Source: Anaerolineales bacterium | Lineage (GTDB): Bacteria; Chloroflexota; Anaerolineae; Anaerolineales; UBA4823 | DNA: 32,534 nt | Reading direction: 5' to 3' | Assembly: GCA_016929095.1 (NCBI GenBank) | Contig: JAFGJM010000016.1 | Coordinates: 1 to 32,534, forward strand | Shown here: positions 25,637-32,534 of the stretch, piece after piece | Layout of the letters: every line of letters starts with the position of its first letter | Numbering within the stretch: the stretch's first letter is position 1 | The notes under the pieces: generated by a model | Databases searched by the model: none | Told to the model about the DNA's origin: nothing | What the model saw: the letters and a program-made list of their open reading frames with translations, nothing else | Program-made: the position numbers and the translations under genes

Positions 25637-27388
25637 TTGAAACCTATTCGTTTAGTGCTTTCCTACGCCCGTAAATATACACTCATTTTGTGCTTTACCG
25701 CACTGAGCATGATCTTATTAGTGGGCGTCCAATTACTCATCCCCTGGATTATCAGAATATTAATCGCCTCAGTCGCCGATTTATCCTATTCCCCTCAAAC
25801 GATGCGTCTGGTCACACAACTCACGCTCCTGGTGCTGGCAATCTATGTCGTGCGAGCTGTCATGCAATTTTTACGTTCGTATTTGGCGCATATTGCAGGT
25901 TGGGGTGTGGTTGCCGATGTACGTAAATATATATACGATCATATGCAACGATTATCCCTGCAATTTTATGAAGATAAACAGACCGGACAATTAATGTCGC
26001 GTATGGTCAATGACACAGATCTGTTCGAGCAGTTGATAGCTCATGCCATCCCCGAAGTATTAGTAAACGTGATCACATTTATTGGCGTCAGCATCGTTTT
26101 GTTCTATCTCAATTGGGAATTAACGCTGCTGAGTATGATACCCATTCCTTTTATTATTCTCGCCATGAAAATCTATGCCCGTTATGTCCGTCCGGCTTTC
26201 CGCACCCGCCAAAAAGAGTTGGGTGACTTGAACGCCTTGCTGAATGATAACCTGACAGGAATACGGGAGATCAAAGCCTTTACACGTGAGGCAGATGAAA
26301 TGCATCGTGTCAGTGTGGGGATTGACCGATACCGTCAATCGTTATTAAAAGCATTGAAGTTAATGGCAACTTTCCAACCTTTTGTTGAATTCACGTCATC
26401 ATTGGGTATCCTGATTATTATTTATTTCGGCGGAAGGCTTGCCTTCCAAAAAGCTTTGCCGGTCGCAGATTTGGTAGCATTCTTCCTTTACCTGGATCTT
26501 TTTTACCAGCCAGTACGAAATTTAAGTAATGCCTGGGAACAAGTACAAGGGTCGCTGGCAGGGGCAGACCGTGTTGCCGATTTGATCAAAGAGGAACCCG
26601 AATTAACCGCGGTAATGCAACAAATCACTCTAGAATCCAGGGCAATAGGTGCTATTTCATTTGAAAACGTATACTTCGAATATGAGCTAAATACGCCAAT
26701 TCTGGAACATATCAATCTGGAAGTGCCTGCGCATCATGTGGTAGCACTCGTTGGTCCGACTGGTGTGGGTAAATCCACCCTGGTCAGTTTGTTGCCACGC
26801 TTCTACGACGTCTCATCCGGGTGTATTACCTTGGATGGACAGGATATTCGTACAATCACGCTGGATAGTCTGCGGCAGCAAATCAGTATTGTATTGCAGG
26901 ATGTATTTCTTTTCCATGGCACGGTACGCGAGAACATCTTATTTGGCAAACCCGATGCCAGCGAAGCAGAAATCCTGGCCGCAGCCAGGGTTGCGAATGC
27001 CCATGCCTTCATAAATGACCTTCCCGATGGATATGACACATTTATTGGCGAGCGGGGGGTTAAACTTTCCGGAGGCCAAAAACAACGCTTATCGATTGCC
27101 CGTGCCGTTTTAAAAGACGCCCCAATTTTAATCCTGGATGAAGCCACCTCATCTGTTGACACCGAAACAGAAATGCTCATTCAACAGGCATTAGAACGAT
27201 TAATGGTAGGACGCACGACGATTGTTATCGCTCACCGACTATCGACTATTCGCAATGCAGATAAAATTGTAGTATTGGAAGGGAAACACATTGTTGAGAT
27301 GGGCACTCACCAAAAACTGATTTCTCAGAATGGTTTATACCGCCGTCTATACACTGTACAGAATCAAATTAATTCTATTCACCATTAA
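25637..27388 (+). CDS. ABC exporter half-transporter, permease fused to ATPase (MsbA-like)
   Basis: The N-terminal ~315 residues form the six-helix type-1 exporter domain, beginning YTLILCFTALSMILLVGVQL, with the coupling-region segment LSLQFYEDKQTGQLMSR and GIREIKAFTRE. The ATPase domain follows (about 335-583) with Walker A GPTGVGKST (K379), Q-loop VLQDVFLF, signature LSGGQ (477-481), Walker B ILDEATSSVD (D501, E502) and H-loop H533. All catalytic residues are intact. Such half-transporters dimerise to export lipids, drugs or peptides; the substrate is not evident, and no partner half is adjacent, so a homodimer is likely. The TTG start follows AAAAGGTG by about five bases. The gene converges on the DsbA-like gene, with only seven bases between stops. 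Confidence 0.95.
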   Translation: MKPIRLVLSYARKYTLILCFTALSMILLVGVQLLIPWIIRILIASVADLSYSPQTMRLVTQLTLLVLAIYVVRAVMQFLRSYLAHIAGWGVVADVRKYIYDHMQRLSLQFYEDKQTGQLMSRMVNDTDLFEQLIAHAIPEVLVNVITFIGVSIVLFYLNWELTLLSMIPIPFIILAMKIYARYVRPAFRTRQKELGDLNALLNDNLTGIREIKAFTREADEMHRVSVGIDRYRQSLLKALKLMATFQPFVEFTSSLGILIIIYFGGRLAFQKALPVADLVAFFLYLDLFYQPVRNLSNAWEQVQGSLAGADRVADLIKEEPELTAVMQQITLESRAIGAISFENVYFEYELNTPILEHINLEVPAHHVVALVGPTGVGKSTLVSLLPRFYDVSSGCITLDGQDIRTITLDSLRQQISIVLQDVFLFHGTVRENILFGKPDASEAEILAAARVANAHAFINDLPDGYDTFIGERGVKLSGGQKQRLSIARAVLKDAPILILDEATSSVDTETEMLIQQALERLMVGRTTIVIAHRLSTIRNADKIVVLEGKHIVEMGTHQKLISQNGLYRRLYTVQNQINSIHH

Positions 27389-27395
27389 TATCTTC

Positions 27396-28331
27396 TTATT
27401 TGGGAATTTCACCCGCCAATTCTTTGGTAATGAGTTGTTGAAAAACCGAATATGGCTGCGCCCCTACGATTGGAATACCATTGACAAAGAAGGTTGGGGC
27501 TGAGTTTACTCCCAGGTTTGCCGCATACTCGTAATCCGCTTTCACTTCATCCACAAAACGATTGCTTTCTAAACATTCGGAAAATTTTTCTCCATCCAAA
27601 TTCAGTTCATCAGCATATTGAATAAAGGCTTCCGCTCCAAGGCCATGTTCAGCTACAAATAACGCATTGTGATATTCCCAATATGCATTTTGTTCTCCGG
27701 CACAATCAGCCGCTTCTGCCGCCGATTCGGCATTGGCGTGCAATCCGTATAACGGAAAATCACGGTAGACCAGGCGCACTTGCCCGGGAAATGCTTTCAT
27801 AATTTCCGGCCATACTTCAAATTGCCATTTTGTACAATACGGACATTCGAAATCGGCAAATTGAATGATCGTTATCTCCGCATCTTCTGAGCCATATACC
27901 GGGTCATCGTCAACGGATACCTCATAACGTTTGATATTCTCCGGTATCGTGATCTCACCAGCGCTTGTATCTGTATTGTCTGCCTCCGAAGGCATCTGGT
28001 TATCCCTGATGATATATCCTACGCCTACGCCAGCCGTGAATAAGAGCAAACCTGTGAAAACACCGAGAATTCCTAATTGATAATTTCTTTTGACCACATA
28101 ATTCATTAACTTTGGTCCAAGCCAAAATCCAATCATCCCCGAAAACGCAATCACGAATAATAATTCCAATTGCGATCTCGAAAATGGAAAAATCTCATTT
28201 TCGGGGCGTAACCCAAAATACCATACTCCAAAACCGAGAATAATGCAAACCAATCCCACGATCACAGAACTAACCAGAGAGATGCTCGTAGAAATATTAT
28301 TTTGTTTTGGTTGTGATGAATCGATTTCCAT
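27396..28331 (-). CDS. Membrane-anchored DsbA-family thiol-disulphide oxidoreductase
   Basis: The 311-residue protein has an N-terminal membrane region with about three hydrophobic helices (near 19-40, 55-76 and 87-107). An extracytoplasmic thioredoxin-like domain of the DsbA/DSBA-like type follows. The active site is C163-P-Y-C166 in FADFECPYCTKW, followed by VRLVYRDFPLYGLHANAESAA, a cysteine in AADCAGEQN, and the cis-proline region NSAPTFFVNG. It should make or shuffle disulphide bonds in exported proteins. The multi-helix anchor is larger than the usual single helix of this class. A cysteine-rich secreted protein (8656-9618) and the LysM protein are possible clients (inference). The ATG at 28331 has only a weak AGAAAG-type ribosome site. 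Confidence 0.9.
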   Translation of the reverse strand: MEIDSSQPKQNNISTSISLVSSVIVGLVCIILGFGVWYFGLRPENEIFPFSRSQLELLFVIAFSGMIGFWLGPKLMNYVVKRNYQLGILGVFTGLLLFTAGVGVGYIIRDNQMPSEADNTDTSAGEITIPENIKRYEVSVDDDPVYGSEDAEITIIQFADFECPYCTKWQFEVWPEIMKAFPGQVRLVYRDFPLYGLHANAESAAEAADCAGEQNAYWEYHNALFVAEHGLGAEAFIQYADELNLDGEKFSECLESNRFVDEVKADYEYAANLGVNSAPTFFVNGIPIVGAQPYSVFQQLITKELAGEIPK

Positions 28332-28452
28332 GCTGACTTTCTCAATACATTAATTTCGTTAAGTTAATAAAAAGCATTATATCACCGGAGTTACCGACAA
28401 ATCGGTTTTCCGGATATTCTATATATCAAAACAACTCTTTTTTTCTTTCAAT

Positions 28453-28560
28453 ATGGGAAGTCCAATAAACCCCTCCCCCGTTTTCGCTTTTTAAAATGGG
28501 AAACCCAACAAACCCCTCCCCCATTTTCGCTTTTCAAAATGGGGGAGGCAGGGAGGGGGT
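28453..28560. repeat. 43-bp tandem repeat with perfect 13-bp hairpin and G-rich end
   Basis: Two copies of a 43-base unit (28453-28495 and 28496-28538) differ at only five or so positions, and a third begins at 28539 (ATGGG). Each unit contains CCCCTCCCCC and TTTTCGCTTTT. The second unit's CCTCCCCCATTTT (28515-28527) pairs perfectly with AAAATGGGGGAGG (28536-28548) around an 8-base loop. The element ends in a purine run, GGGGGAGGCAGGGAGGGGG (28541-28559). It fills much of the 263-base gap between the NERD-like gene's stop and the DsbA-like gene's start. It resembles the short palindromic dispersed elements of many bacterial genomes. It might end or stabilise the minus-strand operon transcript. 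Confidence 0.75.
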
Positions 28561-28594
28561 ATACATTCCTTCATCCTCCCCTTTGTTTTTTCAA

Positions 28595-29308
28595 TTACAC
28601 TTTCTGTTCCCTCGCAGGGGGATAGCATTCGTCCAATGCCTTTTGAATGCTTTCATAAAGCGCCTCAGGCATGCGTTCGCCTTTCGCAGGAATTTTCTTC
28701 TTAAACCCATCAAGTGCAGAAACTAGAATTGATGGATTCTCAACTTCCAATTTAACTCTGGGATGCAGAAACACCACCATAGATTGCAGCGGCAAGGTTT
28801 CATATTCCCCCATATAACCCTTTAAATATTCTCTCACCGTCTGTTCCATCAAGGATGCATTTTTATTTGGATCGTCAAAATGCTGTTCCAGAGGGTATCG
28901 AATAACCCGCCCAAAGTTCATGTGTTCTTTCCACCGCTTGTTTTTATAAGAAAATACACCATCCCAATTTATTGCCTGGAAAAGAACCAACCCATAAGGC
29001 GTTAGCAATATGTGTTTACAGGGCAAACCGGAATAGTGATAAAGGCGATAACTATCGGGGAATTTTCTCAACGCTTCGTCCAAACTCGTTTCTGGGCGCG
29101 GCGGTCTTACCCAGCGGTTGGTAAAGTATATACCGATAATCGAAATAATCAAGCCTCCCAACATAAACCCATAGGCTACCGAAGCAAATTCCGGCTTAAA
29201 GTACGGCAATATCACACCACCTAAAAGAGTGATGAAGCCTCCCACAGCCGTGACATTTGTAAATGTCGCTATCGATTTTAATTTAGGTCGATCTGCAATA
29301 CTGATCAT
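28595..29308 (-). CDS. Two-helix membrane protein with NERD-like domain
   Basis: The 237-residue product has two hydrophobic segments (about 16-36 and 43-62) followed by a soluble domain. The segment ALRKFPDSYRLYHYSGLPCKHILLTPYGLVLFQ reads like the start of a NERD-type (nuclease-related) domain, and SMVVFLHPRVKLEVENPSILV fits its later strand. The classical catalytic residues are not clear to me, so nuclease activity is uncertain. The ATG at 29308 overlaps the stop of the FGGY kinase gene by four bases, so the two are translationally coupled. It is the last gene of the minus-strand operon, and the tandem-repeat element begins just beyond its stop. Function unknown; the domain name is a moderate-confidence reading. 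Confidence 0.78.
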   Translation of the reverse strand: MISIADRPKLKSIATFTNVTAVGGFITLLGGVILPYFKPEFASVAYGFMLGGLIISIIGIYFTNRWVRPPRPETSLDEALRKFPDSYRLYHYSGLPCKHILLTPYGLVLFQAINWDGVFSYKNKRWKEHMNFGRVIRYPLEQHFDDPNKNASLMEQTVREYLKGYMGEYETLPLQSMVVFLHPRVKLEVENPSILVSALDGFKKKIPAKGERMPEALYESIQKALDECYPPAREQKV

Positions 29309-30837
29309 TCCATCTCGTATAGGTTTTGATAGACCGGACTAAGAACATCATAAAGAGTGCGATAGGTTTTGTAAAGGTCATCATACCGTTTTCTATGTGC
29401 ATCGATTGGTCTGATGATTTTGCCGATGCCAATCAAATCATCCATGTCATCTGCACTCTTATAAATACCCATCCCTATCGCTACCGTCAATGCTGCAGCC
29501 ATTGAGCCGGCTTCCAGGGGATGTTCAACGATATGCAACTCTAAACCGGTAACATCGCTGATAATCTGCGGCCAGATGGCACTCTTGCACCCGCCGCCGA
29601 TGGCATTCACTCTATCGAACTGAAAACCAATCTTATTCATTGCCTCGCATATCCAACGAACGTGATAGGCAACCCCCTCCATGACCGCTCTGGCAAAATG
29701 ACCTTTGGTGTTTCCCATCGAGATACCCACAAAACCGCCTCGGGCATAATGATCAAGGACAGGCGCCCTTTCACCGGTTAACCATGGGAGAAATATTAAT
29801 TTATCCGAACCTGGTGGTACAGTTTCAACCATACGGTTCAACAATTCGTAAGTAGAAATTTCCGAATCGGCTGCCTGTCGACCTTCTTCCTTGCATAGCG
29901 CATCACGAAACCACATCAAGGCGCCACCACCGGTTTCCATTTCTCCGGCAATAATCCATTTTTCCGGGTGAATATGGCTTAATCCCCAAAACGGTTTTTG
30001 GGGGTCGTTGCGAAATTCATCCACTGAAATCCCTACCCAGGTAGCTGTTCCAATACACAGGTGAGCTTTCCCGGTCTGGTTAGCTCCAGCGCCCGATTGC
30101 GCGACAGCAACATCACCGGCACAATTAACCACCGGCGTTCCGGGCAGCAATCCGGTTAACTTTGCCGCTTCATCGGTCACTTCTCCAATCACTTTAGCAC
30201 AAGGTAAAGCCGGAGGCAATTTCTCGGACGGAATGCCCAGTAAATCGCATGCCGCCTGCGACCATTCTTTCTTTTGCGGATCGAAAAGAAAATAAGCCGA
30301 GGCTCCCATCCAATCGGTGACTACTTTGCCGGTAAGTTTAAAGAGAATATATTCTTTACAATCGAATAAATAAGCCGTCCGTTCCCATAATTCCGGTCGC
30401 TCTTCTTTCAGCCATAAGATTTTCGGGATCACATCTTTAGCCGTGGGAATATTGCCGGTATACTTGAACAACTTGGAGGGGTTATCCCCTTGTAAAATCC
30501 GTTCGGCTTGTTTGATACTGCGCAGATCGAGCCAACTTAACATCGGGGTAATGGGTTTTATGGTTTCATCGACCGGTAATGTATTGAACATCTGCGCAGA
30601 AATCCCCACTCCCAGGATATCTGCCGGATCAATTCCCGCTTCTTGAATAACCAGGCGGTTTGTATACGCAACGGTTTGCCAAATTTCATCCGGATCTTGG
30701 TCTACCCATTCCGCCTGAGGGTAAGAAAGACCATATTCCTTATATGTAGAATGGATCACTTTTCCCTTTAAATCAGTAATAACAGCTTTATCACCACCGG
30801 TGCCGCTGTCGTGAGCAATGATGTATTTTTTTGCCAT
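29305..30837 (-). CDS. FGGY-family carbohydrate kinase, xylulokinase-like
   Basis: The 510-residue protein follows the two-domain FGGY plan. The N-terminal ATP-binding strand is IIAHDSGTGGDKAVI, followed by EWVDQDPDEIWQTV, GVGISAQM and LSWLDLRS. The catalytic aspartate is D242 in NCAGDVAVAQSGAG. The C-terminal domain carries IGTATWVGI, FLPWLTGERAPVLD and the FGGY signature-like region with NAIGGGCKS. It should phosphorylate a sugar or polyol at the expense of ATP. The closest resemblance is to xylulokinases, but the DSGTGGDKA N-terminus (where DxGTxxxK is usual) means the substrate is uncertain. The ATG at 30837 follows CGAGG by six bases. The gene sits between a nucleotidyltransferase-like gene (15-base gap) and the NERD-like gene (4-base overlap). 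Confidence 0.92.
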   Translation of the reverse strand: MAKKYIIAHDSGTGGDKAVITDLKGKVIHSTYKEYGLSYPQAEWVDQDPDEIWQTVAYTNRLVIQEAGIDPADILGVGISAQMFNTLPVDETIKPITPMLSWLDLRSIKQAERILQGDNPSKLFKYTGNIPTAKDVIPKILWLKEERPELWERTAYLFDCKEYILFKLTGKVVTDWMGASAYFLFDPQKKEWSQAACDLLGIPSEKLPPALPCAKVIGEVTDEAAKLTGLLPGTPVVNCAGDVAVAQSGAGANQTGKAHLCIGTATWVGISVDEFRNDPQKPFWGLSHIHPEKWIIAGEMETGGGALMWFRDALCKEEGRQAADSEISTYELLNRMVETVPPGSDKLIFLPWLTGERAPVLDHYARGGFVGISMGNTKGHFARAVMEGVAYHVRWICEAMNKIGFQFDRVNAIGGGCKSAIWPQIISDVTGLELHIVEHPLEAGSMAAALTVAIGMGIYKSADDMDDLIGIGKIIRPIDAHRKRYDDLYKTYRTLYDVLSPVYQNLYEME

Positions 30838-30852
30838 AGAGGACCTCGTCGA

Positions 30853-31635
30853 TTAGCGATCCATTAACTCTTCAACATCTTTATACCATTTAATTTTTTC
30901 ACCGATATTGCTGCGTAATTTCCAACGTAAGGATTTGGGAGTCTTATCGATGGCTTCTTGCAATTGATGAATGCGCTGTCGTACAACGTCTCGGTCTTCT
31001 TGAGATAATTGCTCATAACGGTCCAGATATTCATCAAGCAATTTCAAGTTGCCGGTCATGGTACGCCAAAAACCCCAATCATTGGATAACACCTTGGTGA
31101 TAATATCGAGATTAATCGTTTCATGATCCTCATGTCCCAAAGGATGTTCTCTTAAAAGCATAATACTATCGATCAAATCTTTAGGATTGATTTTGAATAT
31201 CTGCATTTTTTCTAATACTAATTCTGCCAGAGGCAAGGTCAATTCTTCTACTTCCAACCTACCGTTAAACGACACCTCATGACAAAAATCCAACTTGTTG
31301 AAGAAAATATCGATATGCCGTCCGTAGAGGGGATCATGGAATAATAGACGCGAATCAGCGAATAATTGAGTCACGGTTTTATCTTCCTGATATCCCAGGT
31401 CACCCAATATTCTTTGAATGTCTTTTAGAAAACGCGGGTAAGAAGCAAAATCAATATCCGTAAATTCGCGTCCTAAAGCATCCTGAATATACCCATATTG
31501 AGGGCAATGGGTGCGAAATGCCAGTGCGCCAATCAAACGCATGATCACATGTTGGTTCTCCGGTTGAGCCAACGTATCTAATATTCGGGTGCGTTCTGTG
31601 TAAAAATCTTCTTGAATACCACTTTGATTTGTCAT
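30853..31635 (-). CDS. Nucleotidyltransferase-fold protein, function unknown
   Basis: The 260-residue protein shows the signature of the DNA-polymerase-beta-like nucleotidyltransferase fold. G36 in LIGALAFRTHCP is followed by D60-I-D62 (EFTDIDFAS) and a third acidic residue, D109 (RHIDIFFNKL). The helical C-terminal half (LVLEKMQIFKINPKDLIDSIMLLREH, read in two parts) resembles stand-alone nucleotidyltransferases such as the aminoglycoside type and uncharacterised ones. The tail is lysine-rich (SLRWKLRSNIGEKIKWYKDVEEL). It could transfer a nucleotide to a small molecule, protein or RNA; the target is unknown. It lies nine bases after the metallophosphoesterase gene and 15 bases before the FGGY kinase gene. 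The ATG at 31635 has only a distant CAGGG. Confidence 0.78.
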   Translation of the reverse strand: MTNQSGIQEDFYTERTRILDTLAQPENQHVIMRLIGALAFRTHCPQYGYIQDALGREFTDIDFASYPRFLKDIQRILGDLGYQEDKTVTQLFADSRLLFHDPLYGRHIDIFFNKLDFCHEVSFNGRLEVEELTLPLAELVLEKMQIFKINPKDLIDSIMLLREHPLGHEDHETINLDIITKVLSNDWGFWRTMTGNLKLLDEYLDRYEQLSQEDRDVVRQRIHQLQEAIDKTPKSLRWKLRSNIGEKIKWYKDVEELMDR

Positions 31636-31644
31636 AATTAATAA

Positions 31645-32534
31645 TTACCCTGAGATCAAAAGATGTCCCTTAACTTTGCCACCTTCGAGGTTGATCAAAG
31701 CGCCTTTAAAAATCCCCTCAGCGTATTCACTGCCAGCGTTGATCGCCAATGTTCGTCCAATGCGCAGATGACCGGCGGATTCGTGGATATGTCCGTGTAA
31801 AGCCAGCATGGGTTGTACTTTATCGATGAAAGCTTTAACCGCAGGGGACCCGGCAGATTTCATCACCACCTGCCCGCCCTGAGTGATGATTTTCAAATTC
31901 TTGTCCAAATCGGGACAAGAATCAAGCGGAGTTCCATAGGGCGGCACATGGATAATCACAATTGCCCGTTCGGGATTCTGCACCATGCCAGCCAAAGTAT
32001 CCAGTTTCTTTTTTAAATCATCTTCTTCCAAATCGCGTATGCAAGCCCAGGGAGTCATATTGGCATTCGAAAGTCCTAATACCTCATACCCTTCTTCCAT
32101 TTCGAAGCGCTTCATATCCGGATTCGAGATATTTTCAAATTCCGAAATAACATCATCAATGGAATATAGATCGTCATTCCCTGGCATAAAATACATTTTC
32201 ATACCGGCCGGAGTCAGCTTTTCATCCGCCAGTTGCATCCATTGCCGGATGCGTTCGCACATTTCCGCCTCGAATCGGCCGCTCATTTTTTGTGGATCAG
32301 CCTCCAATTCAGCCGCTTCATCTTTTTCAATGATAATGGGATAGAATCCAACATTGCTGATAGTATTTTTTAATTTTTCTAATTCTTCACCACTATTCGC
32401 TTCTTCTCGTCTACCAAAAAGAAATCCCTCATAATTTCCTCCCCCTTGATGAACAACGGGGACCATGGCTTTTCCGGTGACATCCCCGCCGACCATTAAT
32501 ACATCGGCTTTATATTGAAATGCCGCAGATATAA
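31645..32534 (-). CDS. Metallophosphoesterase, N-terminus cut by right edge
   Basis: The frame stays open to the right edge: upstream of an internal Met codon at 32494-32496 the codons read SAAFQYKADVLMVGGDVTGK. The true start is therefore outside the window, and about 296 residues are present. Calcineurin-like metal-binding motifs are GGDVTGK, the GNDD motif (MYFMPGNDDLYSIDD), IIHVPPYGTPLD and LHGHIHES, all expected for a dinuclear metal centre. It should hydrolyse a phosphomonoester or phosphodiester; family members act on nucleotides, cyclic nucleotides or proteins. It is the first visible gene of a minus-strand operon with the nucleotidyltransferase-like protein, the FGGY kinase and the NERD-like protein. 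There is no signal peptide in the visible part. Confidence 0.9.
   Translation of the reverse strand, partial: ISAAFQYKADVLMVGGDVTGKAMVPVVHQGGGNYEGFLFGRREEANSGEELEKLKNTISNVGFYPIIIEKDEAAELEADPQKMSGRFEAEMCERIRQWMQLADEKLTPAGMKMYFMPGNDDLYSIDDVISEFENISNPDMKRFEMEEGYEVLGLSNANMTPWACIRDLEEDDLKKKLDTLAGMVQNPERAIVIIHVPPYGTPLDSCPDLDKNLKIITQGGQVVMKSAGSPAVKAFIDKVQPMLALHGHIHESAGHLRIGRTLAINAGSEYAEGIFKGALINLEGGKVKGHLLISG

Overview
The window looks like a chromosomal segment of a free-living bacterium of moderate G+C. My best guess is a member of the Chloroflexota (Anaerolineae-like). That rests on the overall gene set: long PAS/GAF signalling proteins, a fused GlyQ-GlyS glycyl-tRNA synthetase, a short secreted LysM protein with a Thr/Ser/Asp linker, an unusually split helicase/nuclease/RecJ operon, and frequent GTG/TTG starts. 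No marker gene proves the placement. I see no phage, insertion sequence, CRISPR array, rRNA or tRNA. The window is densely coding, and no gap between genes exceeds about 300 bases.

Layout. (1) 1-8655, plus strand: a c-di-GMP signalling cluster. It holds the C-terminal end of a sensor histidine kinase, a 1445-residue receiver/PAS/GAF/HD-GYP protein (predicted c-di-GMP phosphodiesterase), and an overlapping 1325-residue membrane PAS/GAF/GGDEF protein (predicted diguanylate cyclase). (2) 8656-9618, minus: a secreted protein of unknown function. (3) 9820-10965, plus: an M4 (thermolysin/protealysin-type) metalloprotease. (4) 11227-19858, plus: a tightly packed run of an APH-fold kinase, a helicase-like protein with a degenerate Walker B motif, an active-looking UvrD/AddA-type helicase, a separate Fe-S PD-(D/E)XK nuclease and RecJ. 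The last four have 4-base overlaps or a 3-base gap and look like a dismantled AddAB-type end-resection machine; this is the most interesting part of the window. (5) 19991-20635, plus: a LysM protein, then a strong hairpin terminator. (6) 20744-25452, minus: fused glyQS and a TPR/zinc-ribbon membrane protein. (7) 25637-27388, plus: an MsbA-type ABC exporter half-transporter. (8) 27396-32534, minus: a membrane-anchored DsbA-like protein, a G/C-skewed tandem repeat with a perfect 13-bp hairpin, and an operon of a metallophosphoesterase (cut by the right edge), a nucleotidyltransferase-like protein, an FGGY sugar kinase and a small NERD-like membrane protein.

How the genes work together. The first cluster would couple phosphorelay input to opposing c-di-GMP enzymes. 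The helicase/nuclease/RecJ run would process double-strand ends for recombination. The final operon pairs a predicted sugar kinase with a nucleotidyltransferase-like protein and a phosphoesterase, but its substrate cannot be read from sequence. The remaining genes are housekeeping or envelope functions. All functional calls come from motifs recognised by eye; no database search was possible.
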